A stretch of 64,000 bases of DNA from CAYJBP01 sp964372025. Lineage in GTDB: Bacteria > Bacillota > Dehalobacteriia > UBA4068. The stretch covers positions 1 to 64,000 of the forward strand of contig CAYJPF010000003.1 of the NCBI GenBank assembly GCA_964372025.1. Direction: 5' to 3'. A program made the position numbers and the translations under genes. The notes under the pieces were generated by a model. It was not told the DNA's origin, ran no database searches, and was given only the letters and a program-made list of their open reading frames with translations. Below are positions 16,066-24,237 of the stretch, piece after piece (within the stretch, counting starts at the first letter, position 1; each line of letters starts with the position of its first letter).

Positions 16066-16852
16066 GTTCGAGAAACGCTTACCGGCAATCATCGAACAAA
16101 TCAAACAAAAGACTGAACTGGCGACAAGCTTAGTATGTAGCGAAGAAACGCGAGCAAGCGTTAAGAAAGTCCGGGCAGAACTAAATGCAGACAGTGCGGC
16201 CTTACACAAAGAGTTCGTGGATTTCGAGAAGCAACTCCTCGCACCATGGCTTGAAGTAAAAGAAAAGTACCATGAGGAAATCCTTCAGCAGTACAGAAGA
16301 GCAGACCTCAATCTCAAAGCTAAAATCAATGAGGTTGAGGATGGGCTAATTCAAGAGAAAACTCTCGAACTCTATGGGTACATCCAACAGTACGCAACAA
16401 GCCTATACTTATCATGGGTAGTAGCGGATAAACTGGGTATCAAAGTCAACCTCACAGCAAGCATAACATCGCTCAAAAAGAAAGCTCGTGCAAAACTGGA
16501 TAGGATACGCAAAGATGTGGACATGATAACAAGCTTGGACAACGCAGATGTGGTTATGTCATTCTATCTTGAACGCTACGATGCCTCATACGCAATCACA
16601 GAAGCTCACAGAGCGACGATAAGGACTCAGGAGGGTAAAGCCACCCTTGAGAGCGTTAGCCCGCTGTGCGACAGCTATGAGCCTCCCACGGCTATGTCTG
16701 AAGTGGTAGCAACAGAAGCACCCACTATCCAAGACGGCAAAGAAAACCAAGATGAACTCTTCTCAATCACTTTTACCGTTACTACAAGTAGGCAGAAGCT
16801 GAAGGAGTTGAAAGAATTTCTGGACGAGGGGGGGTATATTTTAGAAAGTTAG
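16028..16852 (+). CDS. DUF1351 phage protein
   Basis: 274 residues from ATG 16028 with AAGGAGGAAGCG upstream. Long coiled-coil/helical protein (ASVKKVRAELNADSAALH and the VKEKYHEEILQQY region) typical of DUF1351, which in many Bacillota phages sits close to RecT and a metallo-beta-lactamase-fold gene, as here. Probably part of the recombination/replication module; mechanism unknown. The last gene before the 16855 promoter. Confidence 0.75.
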   Translation: MNGLTTQSTQIAEFEKRLPAIIEQIKQKTELATSLVCSEETRASVKKVRAELNADSAALHKEFVDFEKQLLAPWLEVKEKYHEEILQQYRRADLNLKAKINEVEDGLIQEKTLELYGYIQQYATSLYLSWVVADKLGIKVNLTASITSLKKKARAKLDRIRKDVDMITSLDNADVVMSFYLERYDASYAITEAHRATIRTQEGKATLESVSPLCDSYEPPTAMSEVVATEAPTIQDGKENQDELFSITFTVTTSRQKLKELKEFLDEGGYILES

Positions 16853-16854
16853 TG

Positions 16855-16883
16855 TTGACAGCATGAGTAAATCGTGCTACAAT
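16855..16883 (+). promoter_or_regulatory. Strong promoter for the recombination operon
   Basis: TTGACA, 17 bp, TACAAT. The bases before the -10 box (AATCGTGC) match those of leftward phage promoters at 36349 and 49010, indicating a shared promoter type. Confidence 0.85.
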
Positions 16884-16905
16884 ATATGTAAAGAAGCACA
16901 GACTA

Positions 16906-16989
16906 TTCGTGGTAGTTTGAGGCTGATAATAAATTTGTTAAATACCTTTCCCGGGGGTGCCACGAACACTCTTGGGAGAGGCATTTTTT
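16906..16989 (+). promoter_or_regulatory. Attenuator-like leader with mutually exclusive stems
   Basis: TTCGTGG (16906-16912) can pair with CCACGAA (16960-16966). CCTTTCCC (16945-16952) can pair with GGGAGAGG (16974-16981), which runs into six T residues at 16984-16989. The second stem's left arm lies inside the first stem's loop, so the two either compete or form a pseudoknot. That is the architecture of a riboswitch or attenuator ahead of the gene at 17014. I do not recognise the ligand class. Confidence 0.55.
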
Positions 16990-17013
16990 ATCTTAGCAAA
17001 TAAGGAGCATAAA

Positions 17014-17685
17014 ATGAAACTTGAAACTAATACTGGAGTGTATTTTTTATTCAACGATGACAAATTGGTGTATGTTGGAATGAGCTCTCATTTATCGAGA
17101 CGCATTCAGCAATCTGTTGCCGAACGGAAAGCTGAAGGGCATGACATTACCGATTTCGCATATCACACAGTTAAAACGCGCAAAGAAGCTGAAATCTTAG
17201 AGAGAGTGTTGATATCAGAGTTGCGACCACCCGCTAACCGGATGTTCAACACGGACGATAGTCAAATGCCTACGATACAGCATCGCATCAACGTTTCCGA
17301 GCTTTCTAAAACAAGCTTGAATGCAGTAGAAATTGTATTGCCACCTCCTATTGATGTTTCAGCTGTTTTTTCTCATTCCATGCTAATAAGTTCTGCATGG
17401 ATAAGCCTTAGCCCCAAACAACAATCCTTGTATTTGCACTGCAAGGTAGAGCAGGTGTACCAGCATCTGGATGAAAAAGAAGAACACCTTGAAGAAAATT
17501 GTTTTTATTTTAATAAAAAAATCTGGAATAAAAAGTATAAGCTGTACTCGGAAACGTCAGATGCACGTTTGGTGAAAGATATGCGTGGTTTAATTCAAAA
17601 AGGTTTTGTTGATTGCATACACTCGGGCCAAAAGACAAGAACGAAAAACGTCTATCGTCTTTCTGAAAGATGGCAGAACATATGA
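17014..17685 (+). CDS. GIY-YIG nuclease fused to a winged-helix domain
   Basis: 223 residues from ATG 17014, TAAGGAG upstream. GIY-YIG core at residues 7-80: GVY (8-10), YVG (20-22), Arg29/30 and a C-terminal Glu helix (EAEILERVLISEL). Residues about 120-223 look like a winged helix (ISLSPKQQSLYLH ... FYFNKKIWNKKY ... KDMRGLIQKGFVDC ... KTRTKNVYRLSERW) like DNA-binding domains of phage replication proteins. A nuclease guided by its own DNA-binding domain: homing enzyme or early host-attack factor. It has its own promoter and leader. Confidence 0.75.
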   Translation: MKLETNTGVYFLFNDDKLVYVGMSSHLSRRIQQSVAERKAEGHDITDFAYHTVKTRKEAEILERVLISELRPPANRMFNTDDSQMPTIQHRINVSELSKTSLNAVEIVLPPPIDVSAVFSHSMLISSAWISLSPKQQSLYLHCKVEQVYQHLDEKEEHLEENCFYFNKKIWNKKYKLYSETSDARLVKDMRGLIQKGFVDCIHSGQKTRTKNVYRLSERWQNI

Positions 17686-17712
17686 GCCAAAATACTTTTA
17701 AGGAGGAACAAA

Positions 17713-18027
17713 ATGATTAAATGCAAATTTTGCAACGGAACTAACCTGATTGCGAAGGTAGTTGGAACACACACCGGGCTATACTGTATTGACTGTGGCA
17801 ATAAGTGGAACAAATGGCTCAGTAAAGGCGAAGTGTCCGAGCTTGCTAACCAGATAAGAAAAGGTAAAGCCAAGGCTGAGTGTCGAAACATCACACAAGC
17901 AAGGCACTCGGATGAATTTCAGTGTAGCGAATGTGGAATTAACTTGGGATGGTGGGCTTGCAACAATACTTATGAGCAGTTTGAATTCAAGTTTTGCCCT
18001 AACTGCGGAAGAAAGGTTACGGTGTGA
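17713..18027 (+). CDS. Protein with two zinc ribbons
   Basis: 104 residues, AAGGAGGA site. N-terminal ribbon CKFCNG (3-8)/CIDCGN (25-30) and C-terminal ribbon CSECGI (74-79)/CPNCGR (95-100), separated by a basic helix. C-terminal ribbons of the CSECG...FCPNCG type are frequent in small phage proteins. Likely nucleic-acid binding. Confidence 0.75.
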   Translation: MIKCKFCNGTNLIAKVVGTHTGLYCIDCGNKWNKWLSKGEVSELANQIRKGKAKAECRNITQARHSDEFQCSECGINLGWWACNNTYEQFEFKFCPNCGRKVTV

Positions 18028-18029
18028 CA

Positions 18030-18182
18030 ATGAAGGTGTTGGCCGGAATAGTTGTTACAGTATTCAGTGCCTTGGTAATGCTGTTTATTCTTCAAGAGGG
18101 AAGCTTGCTTGCTCACATAATGGCTGTATTGTGGACAGCGGTATATATTGGAAGTATCGTAGTGCTGATAGTAGTAGATTGA
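18030..18182 (+). CDS. Small two-segment membrane protein
   Basis: 50 residues, not obvious because of its length. Starts 2 bases after the preceding stop. Two hydrophobic stretches (residues 3-20 and 27-49) indicate two transmembrane helices. Coupled by context to the ribbon gene. Function unknown. Confidence 0.5.
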   Translation: MKVLAGIVVTVFSALVMLFILQEGSLLAHIMAVLWTAVYIGSIVVLIVVD

Positions 18183-18194
18183 GGAGGAATGAAA

Positions 18195-18371
18195 ATGCAA
18201 CTAAAAGCTAAATGCCTTGGGCAAGAACTCGAGGTAAACGCAGAGATACCGATAGATAGGTCGTACTTGGACACTAAGACCGGGCAGGTCGTAGTAATTA
18301 TTTTAGCAACTACAGTGCCGTTGGTGTTGGGGATAACGGCGTATAACTTAACGAAGAAGGTGGCAGTATGA
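18195..18371 (+). CDS. Small protein with C-terminal membrane segment
   Basis: 58 residues from ATG 18195 (GGAGG 7 bases upstream; the earlier ATG 18189 is too close). Polar N-terminal half, then one membrane helix at about 30-50 followed by a basic end. Overlaps the next ORF by ATGA. Confidence 0.55.
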   Translation: MQLKAKCLGQELEVNAEIPIDRSYLDTKTGQVVVIILATTVPLVLGITAYNLTKKVAV

Positions 18372-18553
18372 GAGGACTATACGCAGCAATAGCAGATGAT
18401 AATTACCGCACCAAGCTTATCGAACGGCTACACAAGTACGATTACCATAAGTTATATACAAGGTCGGAGACAAGTCGAATGGATGTAACTCAACTCAAAC
18501 GAGCAATAGATAGGGTGTTTGAACACAATAACAATATGAAAGGCAGGAAATAA
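18368..18553 (+). CDS. Small basic protein
   Basis: 61 residues, Lys/Arg/Tyr-rich and helical, overlapping its upstream neighbour by 4 bases and ending one base before RecT. No domain recognised. Coupled to RecT and might assist it. Confidence 0.55.
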   Translation: MRGLYAAIADDNYRTKLIERLHKYDYHKLYTRSETSRMDVTQLKRAIDRVFEHNNNMKGRK

Positions 18554-18554
18554 T

Positions 18555-19376
18555 ATGTCAACAGCAGTAGCTAAGCAAGTACCTTTTAGCGTAGCCATCT
18601 CAGGCGACCAGTACCAAGGAATGATTAAGAGGGCTTTAACAGACCCGAAAGACCAACAGCGTTTCATAGCGTCCATTACGAGTGCAGTAGCGGCAACACC
18701 GGCACTACAGGCTTGTACGCCCCAAACAATACTATCCTCGGCTCTCGTGGGGCATAGCCTTAACCTCTCGCCTTCACCTCAGCTTGGGCAGTTTTACTTC
18801 TTACCCTTTAGAGACACAAAGAACGGCGTGACGAACGCAGTGCCGTGTATAGGCTATAAGGGATACATACAGCTTGCGTTAAGAACAGGAGCGTACAAGA
18901 AACTAAATGTTATCCCTATAAAGAAAGGCGAGTTCATAAGCTATAATCCGCTTACAGAGGACATCAACGTTAAGATGATAGAAGACCCAACGGAGCGTGA
19001 AATGGCCGAGACGGTCGGATACTACGCCTTCTTCGAGTACCTTAACGGTTTTACTAAGTCTATGTACTGGACAAAAGAAAAAGTCGAGATACACGGCAAG
19101 CGTTACTCTAAAGCATACAGCAAGCCTGACTCGTTCTGGCAAAGAGATTTCGATGCTATGGGCTGTAAGACACTCATTAGACAGCTTATCTCACACTGGG
19201 GCGTTATGTCTATTGAACTTCAATCGGCTATGGACAACGATGGTGACTTCAGCGATGCGCTTGAAGCCGAAGAGTACGAAGTCCTTGAGCCTGAAACCGC
19301 TCCGGAACCGACACAAGAGCCTGAGAAGAAAGCCAAAGAGAGTAAGGCTATCGACTCATTCGACGACATTTTGTAA
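18555..19376 (+). CDS. recT: RecT-family single-strand annealing protein
   Basis: 273 residues. Hallmarks of RecT: ALTDPKDQQRFIASITSAV near residue 28, CTPQTILSSALVGHSLNLSP, GQFYFLPF, VPCIGYKGYIQLALRTG and the DFDAMGCKTLIRQLI helix, followed by an acidic low-complexity tail from residue 230. It anneals complementary ssDNA in phage recombination and replication restart. No RecE-type exonuclease is adjacent; the metallo-beta-lactamase-fold gene at 21070 and DUF1351 at 16028 are usual companions. Confidence 0.93.
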   Translation: MSTAVAKQVPFSVAISGDQYQGMIKRALTDPKDQQRFIASITSAVAATPALQACTPQTILSSALVGHSLNLSPSPQLGQFYFLPFRDTKNGVTNAVPCIGYKGYIQLALRTGAYKKLNVIPIKKGEFISYNPLTEDINVKMIEDPTEREMAETVGYYAFFEYLNGFTKSMYWTKEKVEIHGKRYSKAYSKPDSFWQRDFDAMGCKTLIRQLISHWGVMSIELQSAMDNDGDFSDALEAEEYEVLEPETAPEPTQEPEKKAKESKAIDSFDDIL

Positions 19377-19378
19377 CT

Positions 19379-19762
19379 ATGTATAAGTGTGAGAACTGCG
19401 GTTATACGACCGATGAATTGACTCTTGAAATTGAGTACATACCTTACGGCGACGAAATGGCAAGGCATGAAAGTTGCTCATACGATTGTGGCAGATGCGG
19501 TGGGGAGCTAATCCCTGCCGTTTCTTGCCATGAGTGCTCCGAAGATTTCCTTAAAGAAGAAATGGTTGGACAATTGTGCAAGGAGTGCTTTGAAGATTAC
19601 AAGGCGCTTAAGTACATGAAGCAGTACATCTCAGAAAGAGGATTAACTCAAGAGTATCTAAGCTACAACAGAGACCCTCTGATTGAGGATGAAGAATTAA
19701 TACTCCAGTTTGTAATGGAAGAGCCAGAAGACTTTGCAGACTGGATTTGCGGAAAGGAATAA
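19379..19762 (+). CDS. Zinc-ribbon protein with helical C-terminus
   Basis: 127 residues, starting 2 bases after RecT. CENCGYT and CGRCGGE at residues 4-42 and CHECSED / CKECFED at about 50-70 give two probable zinc sites. The rest is acidic helix. In the RecT operon; function unknown. Confidence 0.65.
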   Translation: MYKCENCGYTTDELTLEIEYIPYGDEMARHESCSYDCGRCGGELIPAVSCHECSEDFLKEEMVGQLCKECFEDYKALKYMKQYISERGLTQEYLSYNRDPLIEDEELILQFVMEEPEDFADWICGKE

Positions 19763-19764
19763 TT

Positions 19765-19992
19765 ATGTTAGTCAGGCAGGCAAAAGATACAGACGGAAAA
19801 GAAAAAATCGAAATCGTAAAGTATTGTGATTGCGCATCTTGCATGAACAATTTAAGGCAAAAAAAGGGCGTCAACTCTGTAGCCATTTACGCCAACACAG
19901 TGACAGATATCCTACTTGCTAAAGAAAAGGCAAACAAGTGGATTTGTGGTGGAAGGCCATACAGCCATACGCCAGAGTTTGTTTATATTTAA
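19765..19992 (+). CDS. Small cysteine-containing protein
   Basis: 75 residues from ATG 19765 with GGAAAGGAA upstream. CDCASC at residues 22-27 and one later Cys; ends in an aromatic strand. No family recognised. Confidence 0.6.
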   Translation: MLVRQAKDTDGKEKIEIVKYCDCASCMNNLRQKKGVNSVAIYANTVTDILLAKEKANKWICGGRPYSHTPEFVYI

Positions 19993-20004
19993 AAGGAGAA
20001 AGCA

Positions 20005-20202
20005 ATGGAAGATAAAAGTAAAATAGTTTTCGACATGCACCTATATGCAAAAGCAACACATAGAGAAACGCGCAACATACCTCTGTGGGCACAGAACAGC
20101 CACGGCAGAACGGTTGAAGATTTGGAAGCAATGGGGAGGGTGATTTACCCCGAGTGGACGACCCCAAAGGGACAGGGTGCAAAGGTGTTATCGCATGGGT
20201 GA
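20005..20202 (+). CDS. Small unknown protein
   Basis: 65 residues, AAAAGGAG site. Mixed composition with a W-A-Q-N-S-H-G segment. No hydrophobic segment and no known motif. In line with its neighbours. Confidence 0.55.
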   Translation: MEDKSKIVFDMHLYAKATHRETRNIPLWAQNSHGRTVEDLEAMGRVIYPEWTTPKGQGAKVLSHG

Positions 20203-20263
20203 CACATATCAGCATGGTGATGCGTTTGAAATGAGAAAAAAGATTGGAGCATTTAAGAAATGA
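20195..20263 (+). CDS. Possible 22-residue peptide before the antirepressor
   Basis: A 22-codon ORF (starting MGDTYQHGDA) overlaps the preceding gene and ends in an ATGA overlap with the antirepressor start. Weak AAAGGTG upstream. It may only serve to bring ribosomes to the next start. Low confidence. Confidence 0.3.
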   Translation: MGDTYQHGDAFEMRKKIGAFKK

Positions 20264-21015
20264 GTACAGCATTAACAGTAATTACAGAACAAGAAGTTCT
20301 TGGTAAAGATTTTAAAATATACGGTACAGCAGAAGAACCTCTGTTCCTTGCAAAGGATGTCGCAGAGTGGATTGAACACAGTGATGTGTCTACCATGCTT
20401 CGGAATATAGACGACAGCGAAAAGGTGACAAACATTGTTTGTACCCTTGGCGGAGAGCAAACAGCATGGTTCTTAACTGAGGACGGAGTATACGAGGTGC
20501 TTATGCTGTCAAGAAAACCTATTGCTAAAGAGTTCAAGACGCAGGTGAAGGCAATCTTGAAAACTATTAGGAACACAGGAGGCTTTGTGTCCAGCGCTGA
20601 CTTGATGGTGCAAACTTACTTTGGAGCACTTGATGACACTTCTCAGAGTCTCGTGAAACAGTTGCTTGTAAATATACAAGAACAACAAAAACAAATTGCA
20701 GTTCTAACACCTAAAGGGGAGTTCTACGATGCCGTTACCGGTTCGGACACTGTTTGCGATATGGGCACTGTAGCGAAAACTTTGGACATGGGGATAGGTA
20801 GAAACAAGTTATTTGCTTTGTTAAAGAAAAAGAAAATCCTTCAATACAACAACAGACCGTATCAGAAACATGTAGACGTTGGGCGTTTTAGGGTAATCGA
20901 AAGCCGCTATTCTAAGCCTAACGGAGACGAGGCTGTCTACTTCAAAACGACGGTCACCCAAAAAGGAATGGATTTTATACGCAAGGTTTTAGTGGACGCA
21001 GGATATTCGGAATAG
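20260..21015 (+). CDS. Phage antirepressor, Bro-N plus KilAC domains
   Basis: 251 residues. N-terminal Bro-N domain (about 5-105: PLFLAKDVAEWIEHSDVSTM ... TAWFLTEDGVYEVLMLSRKP) and a C-terminal KilAC/ANT domain (about 140-247: VCDMGTVAKTLDMGIGRNKLF ... VTQKGMDFIRKVL). Such proteins bind DNA or repressors and trigger lytic development in temperate phages. Its presence, with the integrase, supports a temperate ancestry, although the repressor itself is not in the window. Confidence 0.9.
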   Translation: MSTALTVITEQEVLGKDFKIYGTAEEPLFLAKDVAEWIEHSDVSTMLRNIDDSEKVTNIVCTLGGEQTAWFLTEDGVYEVLMLSRKPIAKEFKTQVKAILKTIRNTGGFVSSADLMVQTYFGALDDTSQSLVKQLLVNIQEQQKQIAVLTPKGEFYDAVTGSDTVCDMGTVAKTLDMGIGRNKLFALLKKKKILQYNNRPYQKHVDVGRFRVIESRYSKPNGDEAVYFKTTVTQKGMDFIRKVLVDAGYSE

Positions 21016-21069
21016 CTGATTTTCACAACTTTTAAACGTACTTTAAATCAATAAAGCAAGGTGATGTAT

Positions 21070-21720
21070 ATGCAGATAAACATAATACAAACAGGGAGTA
21101 AAGGCAATGCGGTTTTACTTGATGGAGTTGTTTTAGTCGATTGCGGTGTGAGCTACTCCGCAGTCAAACAACACGCCAAAGACATTAAGCTTGTTCTATT
21201 AACGCACCAGCATTTTGACCATGCTAAGCCGTCTACTGTAAGAAGATTGGCTTACGAAAACCCAAATATTAGATGGGCATGTTGCGAATGGATGCTACCT
21301 ATACTTGAAGCTTGCCAAGTGCCACGGCATAAGGTGGATGTTATTAAGCCGGAAGGTGTAGCTACGTATAGAAGGCTAATAGACACCAAAGTGGACTTGA
21401 GCATCTCCCCTGTTTTGCTCAAGCACGATGTGCCTAATTGCGGGTGGAAGATTAAGACTCCAAACTTCAAAGCTATATACGCTACAGATACTCGTGACTT
21501 GAACGATGTTGTAGCGAAAGATTACGACCTGTACATGATTGAAGGAAACTACAGCGAGAAAGATATTGTTGACAGGGTGAAGCAGAAGCTCAACGACGGA
21601 GATTTCATCTATGAAAACCGAGTAGTAAATACCCATCTTTCAACAGAACAGGCTGAGCGTTGGATTGCGAATAACGCAGGACAAAAGTCGAAATACATAC
21701 TTCTGCATGGGCACGAGTAG
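21070..21720 (+). CDS. Metallo-beta-lactamase-fold hydrolase
   Basis: 216 residues from ATG 21070 (AAGGTGATG upstream; upstream in-frame starts at 21061/21064 lie on the ribosome site). Metal motif THQHFDH at about residues 39-45, a further D in the ATDTRD strand and a C-terminal LLHGHE. The first strand (IQTGSKGNAVLLDG) is typical of the phage subfamily found beside RecT and DUF1351. Likely a nuclease or phosphodiesterase used in recombination; the substrate is inferred from context only. Confidence 0.85.
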   Translation: MQINIIQTGSKGNAVLLDGVVLVDCGVSYSAVKQHAKDIKLVLLTHQHFDHAKPSTVRRLAYENPNIRWACCEWMLPILEACQVPRHKVDVIKPEGVATYRRLIDTKVDLSISPVLLKHDVPNCGWKIKTPNFKAIYATDTRDLNDVVAKDYDLYMIEGNYSEKDIVDRVKQKLNDGDFIYENRVVNTHLSTEQAERWIANNAGQKSKYILLHGHE

Positions 21721-21727
21721 TCAGCAC

Positions 21728-21756
21728 TTGATTTTTCTGTATTAGTGTGGTATGGT
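21728..21756 (+). promoter_or_regulatory. Promoter of the rightward fibre cassette
   Basis: TTGATT, 17 bp, TATGGT. It closely resembles the promoter before the leftward fibre cassette at 40860-40888 (TTGATTTTTC start, TG before the -10). This suggests both cassettes are late genes under the same control. Confidence 0.65.
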
Positions 21757-21794
21757 AAGGATAGAAACACTAATTCAGAAAGGAGTCGTTTGTT

Positions 21795-23645
21795 TTGAAG
21801 ATAGGTACAACGCCGACTATATTGATTTCTATTCCCGAAGTGGTGGAATACGAAAGTCTATTCGTGACATTTAAAGGTACAGAGGGTAGTGTTACTTTTG
21901 AGAATCCCGAAAAGATTGAGGAGGATTTTCATTGTAAGTTTACCCAGTCTCAAACTCAAACCCTCGGAGTGGGATACGTAGATATTGAAGCGCAGATAGT
22001 TTTCTCAAATAAATCTACAGCTAAGACAGTTCTTGCGAGGATTTATAACGAGAAATCTATACACACTCACTCAGTAACTGGAGTAGGTGGAGTGCCGGAA
22101 ACGGAAACTTTTTCACTCGCAGTAGCAGGCGAAATTGTGTACTCTGGAGAAGGCGGAGCTGGCACTACAAACCATGCTGCGTTGGAAAATCTGGACTACC
22201 TTAACAGTGGGCACACAGGCTTTCAATCAGCTTTAACACAAGAACAGCTTGACAATATCTCGGATATATCAGGGTTCATCGTAGACAGTACGTACAACCA
22301 GACTACAGGCGTACTGACGCTGACAAAGCAAGACGGTTCAACAATCACAATAGACCTACCTGTAGAAAATATAATCTCGTCCGGGAGTTTTGACACTACA
22401 ACAAACGAAATAGTGTTGGAACTTGTATCAGGCGAAGAGATACGCATACCGGCAAGCTCTTTGGTGGATACGTATACAGGTGGTGAAACCGTAACCGTCA
22501 GCGTTGCAGTCAACGAAGGTGTTATTACAGCTACAGTTAAAAGCGGTAGCATTACTAACTCACATCTCAGTGCGGAACTAAGTGCTTCCTTAAATGAACT
22601 GACCTTAGCGATGCACAGTCACGCAAACAAAGCTTTGCTGGACAGTCTCACTCAAGCTATGGTTGATAAGATAGCCGAGATAGATGACAAAGCAGACGCA
22701 AGTGATATCCCTACCGTTCTACCCAGCCCTGCATCTATTAAATTTACAGGCGCATCTACTGCAACATACGATGGTAGTGTTGCGGTGACCGTTAACATCC
22801 CCGAAGCGTCAGGGCCTGTTACAACTAACCATGCAAGCCTACAAAACCTTGATTACGCTAATAGCAACCATACAGGATTTCAAGCTTCTTTAAGTTCAGG
22901 ACAATTAGCAAACATTGCTGCCGTTCCTGACAAAGCATCTCAAACAGATTTAGAAGCCGTTAGAACAACAGCAAATAGTGCAATCCAAGAAGAGACAGAC
23001 CCTACTGTCCCCGCATGGGCTAAGGCGAGTTCTAAACCGTCATATACTGCTACCGAAGTTGGAGCACTTCCTGCCTCGACAACAATCCCTACTAACACAA
23101 ATCAACTTACTAACGGCAGTGGGTTTATTAACCAAACAGACGGAGATGCTCGCTACGAACGCATAATAGCAACCAAAAATACAGCCTTTAACAAAAACTT
23201 TGGTAGTAGTGCAGGAACAGTTGTCGAGGGAAATCGAGTGCTAACAGATGTCCCAGTTGGTGCTGTATTTACTGATACCGTTTACGATGATACCCCCCTA
23301 TCACAAGAGATAGCTCGTATTGCGGGTGAGATGGACGGCAAGGAGGACATCACAACCACAAGGACTATCACTGCTTCTACCGCTGCTACAGGTGTTGCAC
23401 TTGTAGACAACGAAGACGTGACTATCAGTGCTATAACAACGTCAATCAACGTCACCGCAAGTGAAGGCACAGGCACTATATCCCTCGTAGCAGGCGCAAC
23501 ACTAAGCGTAACGCTCCCTAGTGGCCAAGGCTTTGCCGGTCTCACACCTACAAGCGGCACTACGTACGAGCTCGAAATTACCGAAGGCTTAATTTACAAC
23601 ATGGTATATTTCAAAGGTACATACTATATAGACGGGGGTAGGTAG
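21795..23645 (+). CDS. Tail fibre / receptor-binding protein (rightward cassette)
   Basis: 616 residues from a TTG start with AAGGAGT upstream. A beta-rich N-terminal domain (1-90) is followed by repeats: TNHAALENLDYLNSGHTGFQ at about 125-144 and TNHASLQNLDYANSNHTGFQ at about 343-362. Both are fibre motifs I associate with trimeric phage fibres. The remainder is Thr/Ser/Ala-rich, low in charge and typical of fibre shafts, ending in a compact tip. It is encoded on the opposite strand from all other virion genes. Probable host-recognition fibre. Confidence 0.8.
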   Translation: MKIGTTPTILISIPEVVEYESLFVTFKGTEGSVTFENPEKIEEDFHCKFTQSQTQTLGVGYVDIEAQIVFSNKSTAKTVLARIYNEKSIHTHSVTGVGGVPETETFSLAVAGEIVYSGEGGAGTTNHAALENLDYLNSGHTGFQSALTQEQLDNISDISGFIVDSTYNQTTGVLTLTKQDGSTITIDLPVENIISSGSFDTTTNEIVLELVSGEEIRIPASSLVDTYTGGETVTVSVAVNEGVITATVKSGSITNSHLSAELSASLNELTLAMHSHANKALLDSLTQAMVDKIAEIDDKADASDIPTVLPSPASIKFTGASTATYDGSVAVTVNIPEASGPVTTNHASLQNLDYANSNHTGFQASLSSGQLANIAAVPDKASQTDLEAVRTTANSAIQEETDPTVPAWAKASSKPSYTATEVGALPASTTIPTNTNQLTNGSGFINQTDGDARYERIIATKNTAFNKNFGSSAGTVVEGNRVLTDVPVGAVFTDTVYDDTPLSQEIARIAGEMDGKEDITTTRTITASTAATGVALVDNEDVTISAITTSINVTASEGTGTISLVAGATLSVTLPSGQGFAGLTPTSGTTYELEITEGLIYNMVYFKGTYYIDGGR

Positions 23646-23646
23646 C

Positions 23647-24225
23647 ATGAGCAGAGCAGCAATGTTGCTTAAACAAGGGATTGTTATGAGTGGCAAGAAA
23701 AGCGGAGGCAGTTGTTATATAGAATATGAAACCGACAATCAGGTACAAACGCGTGTAGAATTTTTAAGCACGATTGAAATGCGCGAATGGTTGGATACAT
23801 ACGGCAGTAGTGTGTTTGGCTCAATAAAAGTAGCAAATAATCACAATGCAGAAAAACGCACAAACTTTGAATTGATGTTTGCGTACATGCCTAATGTTAC
23901 AACCATCGACCTTAGCGAGTTTAATTTGGATGGGGCTATAAGTATAAAAAACATGTTTCGAGAGAACATTAGTCTTACGAGTTTATATGTAGCTATAAAC
24001 GACACTTCCGAATTACACAACATATCATATATGTGTTGGAAGTGTTCTTCACTTAAAAATATTGACTTTTCCGGTTCAGACTTGATGCAAGTTGGAGACA
24101 CTCGATACGCCTTTAATGGGTGTACATCCGTTTTAACGGCTTACGCTAAAAATAACGCCGATGTCGCTAAACTAAACACCTCGACATCCAAACCAGTTAC
24201 GTGGAACTTCGTAGTCAAACCTTAA
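23647..24225 (+). CDS. BspA-like (DUF285-type) repeat protein, probable tail adhesin
   Basis: 192 residues. Residues about 70-165 contain the BspA/DUF285 leucine-rich pattern: FELMFAYMPNVTTIDLSEFN, IKNMFRENISLTSLYV, ISYMCWKCSSLKNIDFS, YAFNGCTSVLTAY. These repeats build solenoid surfaces that bind host or matrix proteins on bacterial cells. Here the gene sits directly after the fibre gene, starting 1 base beyond its stop, so the product is probably part of the tail tip or a fibre partner. Binding target unknown. Confidence 0.75.
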   Translation: MSRAAMLLKQGIVMSGKKSGGSCYIEYETDNQVQTRVEFLSTIEMREWLDTYGSSVFGSIKVANNHNAEKRTNFELMFAYMPNVTTIDLSEFNLDGAISIKNMFRENISLTSLYVAINDTSELHNISYMCWKCSSLKNIDFSGSDLMQVGDTRYAFNGCTSVLTAYAKNNADVAKLNTSTSKPVTWNFVVKP

Positions 24226-24237
24226 GGAGGCAACCAA

